Source: an uncultured Flavobacteriales bacterium (GTDB lineage Bacteria > Bacteroidota > Bacteroidia > Flavobacteriales_E > Vicingaceae). Taken from it: a stretch of DNA of 27,962 bases. Where the stretch lies: the NCBI GenBank assembly GCA_937925525.1, contig CALALS010000107.1, positions 1-27,962 on the forward strand, written 5' to 3'. Of this stretch, positions 7,973-17,203 are shown in pieces (the first letter of the stretch is position 1; each line of letters starts with the position of its first letter). Made by a program: the position numbers and the translations under genes. Under the pieces are notes generated by a model. That model had not been told where the DNA came from and did not search any database. It worked only from the letters and a program-made list of their open reading frames with translations.

Positions 7973-8500
7973 ATGAACCTTGAAAATTGCATTCAGATTG
8001 GTGTAATTTCAAGAACTCATGGTACTCAAGGAGAATTAGTTCTTTCAGTTCAAGAGGAATCTTTTATTGATATCGTATTTCAACAGGAATCAGTATTTCT
8101 TCAAATGCCAGAAAATGAAGAAGTATTGGTTCCTTTTTTTTTAGATACTGTTAGAGAAAAAAATAGTAAGCAAGCTCTAATTTGCTTTTTAGATTATCAA
8201 AGTCTAGAAAGTGTAGCTCACCTGTTAAATAAAAAAGTCTTTCTTTTAAAAGATTCAATTTCAAATAATCCAACAGAATTTTATTCAATAGAAGGATATT
8301 CAGTTATTGATAAGAATCATGGGTATTTGGGAAAAGTAAATCAATTACTAAATTACTCCGGAAATAAATTAATCGAAATTTCAACGAATAATTCTGAAAT
8401 ATTAATTCCCATTAATGAAGAGTCAATTACTAAAATTGATGATAAAACTAAAGAAGTTATAATAGATGTACCTGAAGAATTAATTAATCTTAATTCTTAG
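7973..8500 (+). CDS. rimM: 16S rRNA processing protein RimM
   Basis: This 175-residue protein is a ribosome maturation factor acting on the 30S head. The N-terminal RimM beta-barrel begins NCIQIGVISRTHGTQGELVLS, which contains the family signature (GxIxxxHGxxGE). The C-terminal PRC-barrel follows from about residue 95 (YSVIDKNHGYLGKVNQLL, then EILIPINEE). The frame is open upstream to 7859 inside rpsP, but the ATG at 7973 is the right start because the conserved domain begins there and it lies just after the rpsP stop. It is probably co-transcribed with rpsP. The sequence is divergent and AT-rich but of normal length. Confidence 0.92.
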   Translation: MNLENCIQIGVISRTHGTQGELVLSVQEESFIDIVFQQESVFLQMPENEEVLVPFFLDTVREKNSKQALICFLDYQSLESVAHLLNKKVFLLKDSISNNPTEFYSIEGYSVIDKNHGYLGKVNQLLNYSGNKLIEISTNNSEILIPINEESITKIDDKTKEVIIDVPEELINLNS

Positions 8501-8539
8501 TTAATCAAATTAGAGTTTAGAAATCCAAATAAATCCATT

Positions 8540-8560
8540 ATTTACTTTCAAAAAGTAAAT
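8540..8560. other. Perfect AT-rich inverted repeat between rimM and the adhesin gene
   Basis: A 9-bp perfect arm pair (8540-8548 with 8552-8560) closes on CAA. It has little GC and no T tract behind it, so it is a weak terminator at best. It could instead be an operator for the gene starting at 8595. Confidence 0.25.
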
Positions 8561-8594
8561 ATAAATCTTAATTTTCCACATTAAATTACTAGGG

Positions 8595-11500
8595 ATGTAT
8601 CGAATAGCATTATCATTAATTGCTTTATTATTTGTTTTTACTTCATTTGCTCAAAGAGGTAAAATGGCAAATCCTAATATTAGCGCAACGGTTATTGTTA
8701 ATGAATACACCAGCTTATCAAACTCAGCTAATGCTGGAGCAGCCTCTATAACAGTTGCGAATAGTGGTTTAAATACAAACACAAGATTTTCAGGAAATCT
8801 TGCCCAAGGTGATTTATTGATGATTATTCAAATGCAAGGTGTTTTAACCAATGCAACCCCATTTATAAATCGGTCAGAGCCCAATGATACTACTTGGGGC
8901 ACTATTTTAAATTACAATAATTGTGGAAGATATGAATTTGTTGAAGTATTGTCAGTTCCTAATAATACTACCATAAATTTAAGCTGTCCACTATCAAATT
9001 CATACACAGACACAGGAAAAGTCCAGGTAATTAGAGTTCCCAGATATGCTTCATTAACCATAAATGGTGCCGGAACTATTCAGGCTCAACCTTGGAATGG
9101 AACCACCGGTGGTGTTGTTGCTGTTGAAGTTTTAGGGAATACAACAATAAATGGACAAATTAATGTTAATGGACAAGGTTTTAGAGGCGGTGCTTTAGAT
9201 CCTAACTCACTTATTGGTGGTGGCTTTTACGCTGCACCTGCCGACAATGAAGGAGCTGAAAAAGGGGAAGGAGTGGGCGGAAGTGCAATTGATTATGCAA
9301 AATATTTAGGGAGGTATTGCATGGGAGCTCCTGCAAATGGCGGTGGTGGTGGAACTGCTCACAATGCCGGTGGTGGCGGTGGTGGAAATGCCGGTGATTT
9401 AAATAATTGGAGGTCAGGAAGAGGAAATCCTGATATATCTAACGCTGGTTGGGTAGCTGCATGGAATCTAGAGTTTGGTGGTTTTGGTTCGGTAACATGG
9501 TCTGCTTCCGGAGGAGGTAGAGGAGGCTACTCTTGGTCAAACAATAACCGAAATGCTACGGTTGAAGGACCGGGAAATACAAATTGGGGTGGAGATAATA
9601 GAAGAAACATTGGCGGGAAAGGTGGTAGGCCATTAGACTATTCAACAGGTAGGATTTTTATGGGGGGTGGCGGTGGAGCCGGAGATCAAAATGACGGAGA
9701 TGGATCGGCAGGCGCAAATGGAGGAGGGCTGGTTTTTTTACAAACTTATGGAACTGTGTCAGGTTCGGGAAGTATTAGCGCAAATGGAGCAACTGCTGCT
9801 GACACTGATGATTCAGGAACTTCTTTTACTTTGAGAGGACAGGATGGTGCTGGAGGCGGTGGTGCAGGCGGGACAATATTGATTCAATCTACTGGAGCTA
9901 TTTCTTCGATCACATGTAATGCAAATGGTGGTAATGGAGGTAGTGTAAGAATGAGGTATTGGACTACTATTCCAGACGCATACGGTCCGGGTGGCGGTGG
10001 TGGTGGTGGATACATTGCTATTAGTAATGGAACTATCACTAGAAATACTAACGGAGGAGCAAATGGAATTGTTTCTTCATCTACTTCCTCTATTCCTGTC
10101 AGTGAGTTTCCTCCTAACGGTGCCACAAGAGGTGGCATCGGTATTAATAATGCTACTATTACTGCTTATGACTTAATTGCCATTCATGATACTGTTTGCT
10201 TTGGTCAAACAGCTAACTTAGGTGTTTCTGTTGTGGGAACATTACCCGGAAGTTCAACTGTTAATTGGTACACATTGCCAGTTGGCGGAAGTTCTATCAA
10301 TACAGGGTTAACCTATAATCCGACAAATGTCACATCTCCAGATACTTTTTATGTCGGAGTTTGTCCGGGTACTTTCAGAATTCCCGTATATCTATCAATA
10401 GCTCCTGCACCAACTGCTAATGCAGGACAAGATACTTCAATTTGCTTTGGGGATACCGTTCAATTAAATGCTTCGGGAGGCGGAACTTATGCTTGGGATC
10501 CTAATCCAAACTTAAGTGCAACTAATATTCCTAACCCTTTAGCTTTTCCTTCTACTACCATGTATTTTTATGTAACTGTAACCAACTCTAGTGGTTGTAG
10601 TAGCAGAGACTCTGTATTAGTTTCTATTTCATCGGCATTAGTTATAGATGCAGGCAATGATACTACTATCTGTAATGGTTCTTCTGTTCAATTGAATGCG
10701 ACTGGCGGAGTAAACTACACTTGGGATGCAGACCCGGCATTAAGTGCTACAAACATTCCTAACCCTATTGCATCGCCTACATCAACTCAATATTTTTATG
10801 TTACTGCAAATAACGGTGCAGGCTGTAATGGCAGAGATTCAGTATTAGTTACTATATCTCCGCCTATTGTTAGTGGCATATCAAATGACACTACTATTTG
10901 TTTAGGAAATTCAGCAACAATATCAGCAAATGCTAGTGGAGGAACACCAACTTATACCTATAGCTGGAATCAAAGTTTAGGAACAGGGGCGGTAAAAACA
11001 GTTTCACCAACTTCCAACACAAGTTATATAGTAACAATTACAGATGCTGCAAATTGCTCAATAATGGACACTGTAACTGTTTCCATCTTTCCAGCTGCCA
11101 ATGTTAATGCTGGAAATGATACCTCTATTTGTTTAGGAGATACGGTTCAGTTAGCTGCTTCCGGAGGTACATCTTATGTTTGGGATGCCAATCCAAGCTT
11201 AAGTGCTACTAATATTTCTAATCCTTTAGCATTCCCTAATACAACAATGTATTTTTATGTAACGATTACTGATGTAAATGGTTGCTCGTATAGAGACTCT
11301 GTTCAGGTAACTGTAGCTCCTTCATTAAATGTGGATGCAGGAAACGATACCATTATATGTAATGGAGGTTCAGTTCAATTAAACGCGACTGGCGGAGTAA
11401 ACTACACTTGGGATGCAGACCCGGCATTAAGCGTTACAAATATTCCTAACCCTATTGCATCTCCTACATCAACTCAATATTTTTATGTTACGGCAAATAA

Positions 11501-12782
11501 TGGAGCCGGATGTACGGGCAGAGATTCTGTATTGGTTACTATATCACCACAAATGACAAGTGGTATATCAAATGACACTACTATTTGCCAGGGCACTAGT
11601 GTTACAATATTAGCAAATGCAAGTGGTGGTACGCCAACTATCACTTACTCTTGGAATCAAGGACTGGGAAGTGGCGCAAGTAAAAATGTTTCTCCAACAT
11701 CAACCACAACCTATGTTGTAACAATTACTGATGGTGCTAATTGCTCAATACAAGATTCGGTTACCGTATCCTTATTTCCTGCTTTGTCATCTTCAATTAC
11801 TGCAAGTGACACAGCTATTTGTTTGGGTGATAGTGTTATTTTAACCGCAATTCCTTCTGGTGGAAATGGTGGCGCTTATTCATTTACCTGGAATGATGGC
11901 ACAACCAATATAGGAACAACTAATCCTATTGTGGTTTATCCTACCGGAAATACTACCTACATAGTAACTGTTACAGATAATTGCACAACACCTGTTTCCA
12001 CTTCTCAAGTTACAATTACTATTGTCTCAAAACCTAATGTTAGTGTTTCTGTTTCGCCTGATAATGGTTGTGCACCTTTATCAACTACGTTCACTGTTGT
12101 TGGTAATAATAATTACACTTACTCTTGGGATTACGATGGAAATAATACAACAGATTTCACCGGTACTAGTACTTCTTCAAGTCACACTTATGTAAATCCG
12201 GGAAGTTATTTTCCGATTATTACAGTAAGTAGTGGAGGTTGTGATACTGTTATAACATTTACTACACCAATTCAAGTAAATCTTACTCCAAGTGCTAACT
12301 TTAGTGCGCTACCAAATCCAAGTGCTCCCGGAGAAAGCATTTCATTTACTGACTTATCTAATTTTGCTTCTTCTTGGTTTTGGACATTTGGTGACGGAGA
12401 TTCAGCCATTGTTGCTGATACCAATCATATTTACGCCACTTCCGGTAGTTATACTGTTTGTTTGACGATTGATTATCAAGGATGTAGTGATAGCATTTGT
12501 AAGGAAATTGTGGTAATAGGAGAAATAATTGTACCTAATGTGTTTAGTCCGAATGGAGATGGAAGTAATGATGTTTTTGTAATTGAAGGACTGTGGGGTG
12601 CGGGAAATTCGTTAGAAATATATAACAGATGGGGGCAGATTATTTATAAAAACGATAACTATAACAACACTTGGGATGGTTATACTTCAGCAGGAGTTGA
12701 AGTTCCTGAAGGAACCTATTTTGCCATTTTCATAACAAAGGATGGTGAAGTATATAAGCAAACAGTAACCCTTATAAAATAA
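8595..12782 (+). CDS. Large secreted adhesin-like protein with Ig-like/PKD repeats and gliding-motility C-terminal domain
   Basis: This 1395-residue surface protein has a signal peptide ending TSFA before QRG (cleavage about residue 19). Residues 20-190 form an unassigned beta-rich domain. Residues about 195-512 are extremely glycine-rich, with runs such as GGGGGG. A first Ig-like domain of the T9SS-associated type covers about 530-600. Two copies of a three-domain Ig-like block follow (about 603-1060), then a degenerate unit (1061-1140). Two PKD domains follow (about 1145-1230, with WDYDGNNTTD, and 1234-1310, with WTFGDGDS). The last 83 residues (VPNVFSPNGDG... to VTLIK) are the CHU_C/gliding-motility-associated C-terminal domain that directs export by T9SS. 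It probably mediates adhesion or matrix contact; no catalytic domain is visible. Many unit borders carry paired cysteines (TxxICxG). Confidence 0.88.
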   Translation: MYRIALSLIALLFVFTSFAQRGKMANPNISATVIVNEYTSLSNSANAGAASITVANSGLNTNTRFSGNLAQGDLLMIIQMQGVLTNATPFINRSEPNDTTWGTILNYNNCGRYEFVEVLSVPNNTTINLSCPLSNSYTDTGKVQVIRVPRYASLTINGAGTIQAQPWNGTTGGVVAVEVLGNTTINGQINVNGQGFRGGALDPNSLIGGGFYAAPADNEGAEKGEGVGGSAIDYAKYLGRYCMGAPANGGGGGTAHNAGGGGGGNAGDLNNWRSGRGNPDISNAGWVAAWNLEFGGFGSVTWSASGGGRGGYSWSNNNRNATVEGPGNTNWGGDNRRNIGGKGGRPLDYSTGRIFMGGGGGAGDQNDGDGSAGANGGGLVFLQTYGTVSGSGSISANGATAADTDDSGTSFTLRGQDGAGGGGAGGTILIQSTGAISSITCNANGGNGGSVRMRYWTTIPDAYGPGGGGGGGYIAISNGTITRNTNGGANGIVSSSTSSIPVSEFPPNGATRGGIGINNATITAYDLIAIHDTVCFGQTANLGVSVVGTLPGSSTVNWYTLPVGGSSINTGLTYNPTNVTSPDTFYVGVCPGTFRIPVYLSIAPAPTANAGQDTSICFGDTVQLNASGGGTYAWDPNPNLSATNIPNPLAFPSTTMYFYVTVTNSSGCSSRDSVLVSISSALVIDAGNDTTICNGSSVQLNATGGVNYTWDADPALSATNIPNPIASPTSTQYFYVTANNGAGCNGRDSVLVTISPPIVSGISNDTTICLGNSATISANASGGTPTYTYSWNQSLGTGAVKTVSPTSNTSYIVTITDAANCSIMDTVTVSIFPAANVNAGNDTSICLGDTVQLAASGGTSYVWDANPSLSATNISNPLAFPNTTMYFYVTITDVNGCSYRDSVQVTVAPSLNVDAGNDTIICNGGSVQLNATGGVNYTWDADPALSVTNIPNPIASPTSTQYFYVTANNGAGCTGRDSVLVTISPQMTSGISNDTTICQGTSVTILANASGGTPTITYSWNQGLGSGASKNVSPTSTTTYVVTITDGANCSIQDSVTVSLFPALSSSITASDTAICLGDSVILTAIPSGGNGGAYSFTWNDGTTNIGTTNPIVVYPTGNTTYIVTVTDNCTTPVSTSQVTITIVSKPNVSVSVSPDNGCAPLSTTFTVVGNNNYTYSWDYDGNNTTDFTGTSTSSSHTYVNPGSYFPIITVSSGGCDTVITFTTPIQVNLTPSANFSALPNPSAPGESISFTDLSNFASSWFWTFGDGDSAIVADTNHIYATSGSYTVCLTIDYQGCSDSICKEIVVIGEIIVPNVFSPNGDGSNDVFVIEGLWGAGNSLEIYNRWGQIIYKNDNYNNTWDGYTSAGVEVPEGTYFAIFITKDGEVYKQTVTLIK
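10401..11774 (+). repeat. Tandem duplication of a 687-bp three-domain block
   Basis: The coding sequence repeats with an offset of exactly 687 bases (229 codons), measured at two separate landmarks (10452 to 11139 and 10698 to 11385). Each copy contains three related Ig-like units of about 75 residues (order A-B-C, A-B-C). Unit B shares an exact 47-base match (10698-10744 and 11385-11431), while unit A has diverged at many silent sites. Copy limits are approximate. Confidence 0.85.
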
Positions 12783-12826
12783 ATAATTTCCCATAAAAAA
12801 GGTATAGCTAAGACTATTAAGCTTGC

Positions 12827-12834
12827 TATCTTTG
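12827..12834 (+). promoter_or_regulatory. Candidate -7 promoter element for the iron importer
   Basis: TATCTTTG matches the Bacteroidota TAnnTTTG consensus and ends 20 bases before the ATG at 12855. No convincing -33 TTTG was found upstream. Confidence 0.45.
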
Positions 12835-12854
12835 TGGCCTAAAATCTATTTGCA

Positions 12855-13919
12855 ATGTTATTTAAAAAAATATGTGTAGGCCTATTAGTGCTGAGTCTGT
12901 TTTCATGTGGAAATGAAAAAACAGAAGATGTAAAAAATACTGTAGATTCAACTGAAACGCTTGAAGTAGGCGAAGTAAATGTTTATTCACACAGGTTTTA
13001 TGATGTAGATAAACAGTTGTTTGAAGAATTTGAAAGGCAAACAGGAATTAAGGTTAATGTTAAAAATGATAAAGATGACCAGTTAATTCAACTGCTTCAA
13101 AGCGAAGGCGAAAACTCATTAGCAGATGTATTAATCACTGTTGATGCGGGAAGATTGGCTTATGCGAAACAACTTGGCCTAACACAAGCTATAAACTCTG
13201 AATCACTTCATCAAACTATACCCTCACATTTAAGAGATAATGATAATCACTGGTTTGGTTTAACGAAAAGAGCAAGGGTAATTATTTATTCTAACGAAAG
13301 AGTGAAGCCAGAACAATTATCTACGTATGAGGATTTAGCGAACCCGAAGTGGAAAGGAAAAATAAATGTTCGATCAAGTAGTAATATTTATAATCAGTCT
13401 TTGTATGCTTCCATTATTGCTAATGTTGGTGAAGAGAAAGCATTAAATTGGGCGAAAGGTGTTGTGGCAAACTTTACTCAGGAGCCAAGCGGTAATGATA
13501 GAGATCAGATAGGTAATGTGGCAATTGGTAAAGGAGATTTAGCTATTGCAAATACTTATTATTTAGGTAAATTAATAAACTCTGAGAATGAAATGGAGCA
13601 AAATGCCGCTAAAAGTGTTTCCGTATTTTTTCCAAATCAGGGTGGAAGAGGAGCCCATGTAAATATAAGCGGTGCAGCCGTTACAAAATATGCGAAGAAT
13701 AAAGAAAATGCAATTAAATTAATAGAATTTTTAGCCGGTGCTGAAGCTCAAAAAGTTTATGCAGAATCGAATTACGAATACCCGGTAAACCCTAATATTG
13801 AAGCTTCTGAACTACTAAAGAGTTGGGGGGCTTTTAAAGAAGATACATTACCGCTTTCAAAATTAACGGATTACAATACAAAGGCAATTGAGCTTTTTGA
13901 AAAAGCAGGTTGGAAATAA
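12855..13919 (+). CDS. Iron(III) ABC transporter substrate-binding lipoprotein (FbpA/FutA type)
   Basis: This 354-residue periplasmic binding protein is lipid-anchored: a short hydrophobic signal ends in a lipobox LFSC with the modified cysteine at C18. The mature part starts with an acidic linker and then VNVYSHRFYDVD, a start typical of ferric-binding FutA/FbpA proteins (family 1 solute-binding fold). Further features are a tyrosine pair at 235-236 (IANTYYLGKL), where ferric-binding proteins place iron-ligand tyrosines, and NQGGRGAHVNISGAAV, also characteristic. It delivers Fe3+ to the permease and ATPase encoded directly downstream. A TAnnTTTG box lies upstream. Substrate identity is inferred from motifs and gene order; another metal or anion cannot be excluded from sequence alone. 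No clear Fur box was recognised. Confidence 0.88.
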   Translation: MLFKKICVGLLVLSLFSCGNEKTEDVKNTVDSTETLEVGEVNVYSHRFYDVDKQLFEEFERQTGIKVNVKNDKDDQLIQLLQSEGENSLADVLITVDAGRLAYAKQLGLTQAINSESLHQTIPSHLRDNDNHWFGLTKRARVIIYSNERVKPEQLSTYEDLANPKWKGKINVRSSSNIYNQSLYASIIANVGEEKALNWAKGVVANFTQEPSGNDRDQIGNVAIGKGDLAIANTYYLGKLINSENEMEQNAAKSVSVFFPNQGGRGAHVNISGAAVTKYAKNKENAIKLIEFLAGAEAQKVYAESNYEYPVNPNIEASELLKSWGAFKEDTLPLSKLTDYNTKAIELFEKAGWK

Positions 13920-13940
13920 AGCTAACTAATCGTTATAAAA

Positions 13941-15479
13941 ATTAGACTAAACCTAAATAAGTGGACTATAATTTCATTATGCCTGTCAGGTTTAATTGTA
14001 CTTCCATTCCTATCTTTACTTAAAGGATTTAGTGAAATAAACTTTGATTTTTTTTCTGCATTTATATCTGATTATGCACTAAACACCTATTTACTGGGTT
14101 TTCTGACGGTAGTTTTAGGTTTATTGTTTGGTTTTTTAAGTGCTTACGTTGTTGTTAATTATGAGTTTAGGGGAAGAAAGTTTTTTTCTTCTTTTTTGGT
14201 TTTACCCCTTGCCATTCCTTCGTATATTGCTGCTTATACCTATCATGGAATTTTTTCTCCATTTGGCACAACTCATCAATTATTTGATTTTTTCTATGAC
14301 ATTAAGTCTATATTTTTTCTGTCCCTAATAATGGCAAGTGTGTTGTTTCCTTATGTGTTTTTAGCAGCTAAGGCATCACTTTTATTGCGTTCAGCTAAAT
14401 TACAGGAAGTTGCAAAAACATTAGGATTATCAGACACTCAGGTTTTTTTTAGAGTAACAATACCAACCATATTTCCTGCGCTAGTTGGGGGAATGATGCT
14501 AATACTGATGGAAGTTTTAAACAATTATGGTGCAGTACATTATTTTGGTATCAAAACTTTTTCTACTGAAATAATTCGTTTATGGAATCCTTTAAATATA
14601 ACACCAGTTCTGCTTATTTCAATTCGATTGATTATAATAGTAGGAGTTTTACTTATAGTTGAAAAATCATTTAGAAGAAGAAAAAGGTATTTTGGGAGTT
14701 ACTCAGGAATTCAACTGCCCAAAAGTTTTTCAAATAAAAGAAAAATGTGGGTTTATTTAGCCTGCCTAATTCCATTAGTTCTTGGTTTTGTAATTCCAAT
14801 TGGGCAACTGATTTATTGGGCTTTCAAAAACCTTAGTAAAGTAATTAGTAGTTACTTTATTGAACTTATTGGAAATACCTTCTTATTAGCATTATTTGGT
14901 ACTCTTATATGTATAATAATTAGTTTAATCATAAGATACTCATTGGCTTTATCACATAACAACTTAAACAGACTCTCAGCTAGAATATCAACTTTTGGTT
15001 ATTCCTTGCCGGGAGCAGTTGTTGCAATATGTGTACTAGTGCCCGTAGCTTTAATAAATCAATATTTTTCAATACTAATTACGGCTTCATATAGTTTACT
15101 TATTTTTTCTTACGTCATACGTTTTAATGCTGTTAGTTATTCCACAATAGATGGTGGTTTTAAAAAACTATCACCTAATTTAATTGAAGCATCTCGTAAT
15201 TTAGGCTTTAACAGGCTTAAAACTTTGATTAATGTGGTTGTCCCATCTCTCAAACCCTCTATTTTGGCGGCTTTAATACTAGTATTTGTAGATATTATTA
15301 AAGAATTACCTTTAACAATGCTTTTTAGTACTTTTAACTTTGAGACACTGGCTGTAAAAGCTTTCATGATGATGCAAACAGATGGAGCCGTTTATCAGGC
15401 TTCAGTTCCATCACTTATGGTGGTTTTGGTGGGGCTGTTTCCTGTATTGTTATTAAATAAAATAATGCATCAAAAATAA
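13941..15479 (+). CDS. Iron(III) ABC transporter permease, fused two-half type (start uncertain)
   Basis: This inner-membrane permease has two homologous halves of about six helices each, the FbpB arrangement. Each half carries an EAA-type ATPase-docking loop: EVAKTLGLSDTQVFFRVTIPTIFPALVGG and EASRNLGFNRLKTLINVVVPSLKPSI, here given only as markers of the two loops. The frame is open from 13926, and the translation upstream of the first TTG (14124) encodes a basic N terminus and the first membrane helix (WTIISLCLSGLIVLPFLSLL), so the real start is upstream. No ATG, GTG or TTG exists there; ATT at 13941 is my best guess, with ATA at 13935 or ATC at 13929 as alternatives. That gives about 512 residues, close to family length. 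The stop abuts the next ATG with no gap, so coupled translation is likely. Confidence 0.8.
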   Translation: MRLNLNKWTIISLCLSGLIVLPFLSLLKGFSEINFDFFSAFISDYALNTYLLGFLTVVLGLLFGFLSAYVVVNYEFRGRKFFSSFLVLPLAIPSYIAAYTYHGIFSPFGTTHQLFDFFYDIKSIFFLSLIMASVLFPYVFLAAKASLLLRSAKLQEVAKTLGLSDTQVFFRVTIPTIFPALVGGMMLILMEVLNNYGAVHYFGIKTFSTEIIRLWNPLNITPVLLISIRLIIIVGVLLIVEKSFRRRKRYFGSYSGIQLPKSFSNKRKMWVYLACLIPLVLGFVIPIGQLIYWAFKNLSKVISSYFIELIGNTFLLALFGTLICIIISLIIRYSLALSHNNLNRLSARISTFGYSLPGAVVAICVLVPVALINQYFSILITASYSLLIFSYVIRFNAVSYSTIDGGFKKLSPNLIEASRNLGFNRLKTLINVVVPSLKPSILAALILVFVDIIKELPLTMLFSTFNFETLAVKAFMMMQTDGAVYQASVPSLMVVLVGLFPVLLLNKIMHQK

Positions 15480-16433
15480 ATGCTGCAGCTAAATAACATA
15501 TTAAAAAGTTTTGGAAATAAGGTTGTAGTAGATACTGTTTCTTTATCAATTGATAAAGGAGAAGTAGTGGCGCTAGTAGGAGAGAGCGGGTGTGGAAAAA
15601 CCACTTTGTTACGAATAATTGCAGGTCTTGAAACTCCAGAAAAAGGAGAAATATCACTAAATAACAAGACATTAAACGGAGACAAATTTGTTCAACCTAA
15701 TAATAGAAAAATAGGCTTCTTGTTTCAGGATTATGCATTGTTCAATCACTTAACGGTCAAAGAAAATATATTATTTGGCATAAAATCACTTCCAAAGGCT
15801 GAGCAGAAAAATAAACTCAAGGAGTTCTTAATGTTAATTGGTATGGATGCCTTTTCAGATAAATACCCTTATGAACTTTCCGGAGGACAACAGCAAAGAG
15901 TTGCGCTGGCAAGAGCTATGGCAACCAGTCCTGATTTCTTACTGCTAGACGAGCCTTTTAGTAGCATTGATAAACTTTTAAAAGATGAAGTTTCCAGAGA
16001 CTTGCATCGCATCATATCTAAAGAGGAGCTTTCAACCATTATGGTAACTCATGACATTCAAGAAGCTTATTCATTAGCCAGTAGGATTATTATTATGAAG
16101 GATGGCAAAATACTTCAAGATGGTAAAGCGACAGAAATTTATGAGAAACCTGTAAATGAATATGTAGCAGGCATGACAGGTGAATATAACTTAATTCCGG
16201 TCAACGAGAATACCCAAAAACTTTTTAAAACTCCAATAAAAAGTAACGCCATTATAGTACGTCCTGAAATGATAACCATAGATGAAAATGGCGTTGAGGC
16301 TAAAGTAAATAATATATTTTTTAAAGGTTCATATAACATCGTTGAAGTTTCAGTTTGCGGAATTTTATTAAAACTACAAGATAACTCTAAAAAGATTTCA
16401 ACCTCTGATAGAGTCAAGGTTTTATTGGCTTAA
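15480..16433 (+). CDS. Iron(III) ABC transporter ATP-binding protein (FbpC type)
   Basis: This 317-residue ATPase powers the importer formed with the two genes upstream. All nucleotide-binding motifs are intact: Walker A GESGCGKT (34-41), Q-loop Q83 (LFQDYALF), signature LSGGQ (133-137), Walker B LLLDEP (154-159, with catalytic E158) and H-loop H191 (VTHD). Residues from about 240 form a small TOBE-like regulatory domain (IIVRPEMI, then FFKGSYNIVEV), as in FbpC, PotA and CysA. The start ATG follows the permease stop without a spare base. Family assignment to iron rather than sulfate, polyamine or molybdate depends on the binding protein two genes upstream. Confidence 0.9.
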   Translation: MLQLNNILKSFGNKVVVDTVSLSIDKGEVVALVGESGCGKTTLLRIIAGLETPEKGEISLNNKTLNGDKFVQPNNRKIGFLFQDYALFNHLTVKENILFGIKSLPKAEQKNKLKEFLMLIGMDAFSDKYPYELSGGQQQRVALARAMATSPDFLLLDEPFSSIDKLLKDEVSRDLHRIISKEELSTIMVTHDIQEAYSLASRIIIMKDGKILQDGKATEIYEKPVNEYVAGMTGEYNLIPVNENTQKLFKTPIKSNAIIVRPEMITIDENGVEAKVNNIFFKGSYNIVEVSVCGILLKLQDNSKKISTSDRVKVLLA

Positions 16434-16441
16434 TTAATTTC

Positions 16442-16449
16442 TATCTTTG
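16442..16449 (+). promoter_or_regulatory. Candidate -7 promoter element just before truA
   Basis: TATCTTTG matches TAnnTTTG and ends only 4 bases before the truA ATG at 16454, so a transcript from it would be leaderless or nearly so. It may give truA and the exporter gene a promoter separate from the iron importer. A weak TTG lies at 16425-16427 but its spacing (14 bases) is short. Confidence 0.4.
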
Positions 16450-16453
16450 TTTC

Positions 16454-17203
16454 ATGCATCGCTATTTCATCCGATTCGCCTATTCAGGTTTAAATTATCA
16501 TGGTTGGCAAATTCAAGAAAATGCTCACACAATTCAGGCTGAACTTGAAAAAGCGCTTTCTAATATTTTGTCTTCAGAAATAAAGACTATTGGTGCAGGT
16601 AGGACAGATACAGGCGTTCATGCTAAAGAAATGTACGCACATTTTGATAATTCTTCACCACTTGACGAAAAAGATTTATGCTATAAATTAAACCGATTTT
16701 TACCGGAGGATGTTGTTGTTTATGATGTTTTACAGGTTAAGCCTGATGTTCATGCCAGGTTTGATGCGCTTAAACGAACTTATAATTATGTTATCACAAA
16801 AAACAAGAATCCATTTCAGTATGAATTTTCCTGGCAGTTGCACTATGATTTGAATATTGAGAAAATGAATGAGTGTTGTGAAGAGCTGATAAAATATAAG
16901 GATTTTTCTAGTTTTTGTAAAAGTCATACCGACACAAAAACCAATTTATGTGATATTTTTGTTGCGCATTGGGAAAACAAAAATGACTTACTGGTGTTTG
17001 AAATTACAGCAAATAGATTTTTAAGGAACATGGTTAGAGCAATTGTGGGTACTATGATTGAGGTTGGAAGAGAGAAAATAAATTTAGAAGAATTCAAACA
17101 AATAATTGAATCTAAAAATAGGTCTGATGCCGGAATGTCGGTTCCTGCAAAAGGATTGTTTCTAATAAAAATTGAGTACCCAAGGGAGATATTTATTAAA
17201 TGA
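16454..17203 (+). CDS. truA: tRNA pseudouridine(38-40) synthase TruA
   Basis: The enzyme isomerises uridines 38-40 in the tRNA anticodon arm. At 249 residues it has normal family length. The N-terminal motif RYFIRFAYSGLNYHGWQIQ is typical of TruA, and the catalytic aspartate is D52 in GAGRTDTGVHA. The C-terminal half contains the conserved FLRNMVRAIVGTMIEVG segment (TruA signature for the second catalytic-domain half). The stop overlaps the start of the ABC exporter gene as ATGA, indicating translational coupling. A promoter-like TATCTTTG lies directly before its start. Confidence 0.95.
   Translation: MHRYFIRFAYSGLNYHGWQIQENAHTIQAELEKALSNILSSEIKTIGAGRTDTGVHAKEMYAHFDNSSPLDEKDLCYKLNRFLPEDVVVYDVLQVKPDVHARFDALKRTYNYVITKNKNPFQYEFSWQLHYDLNIEKMNECCEELIKYKDFSSFCKSHTDTKTNLCDIFVAHWENKNDLLVFEITANRFLRNMVRAIVGTMIEVGREKINLEEFKQIIESKNRSDAGMSVPAKGLFLIKIEYPREIFIK

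Noticed and set aside
9884..10138. Reverse and forward open frames inside the glycine-rich region of the adhesin
   Set aside because: They are proline- or valine-rich shadows of GGT/GGC runs in the real frame.
12802..12831. Imperfect hairpin before the iron-binding lipoprotein gene, considered as a riboswitch or operator
   Set aside because: Only five plus three base pairs with a bulge, overlapping the likely promoter; no known regulator site was recognised.
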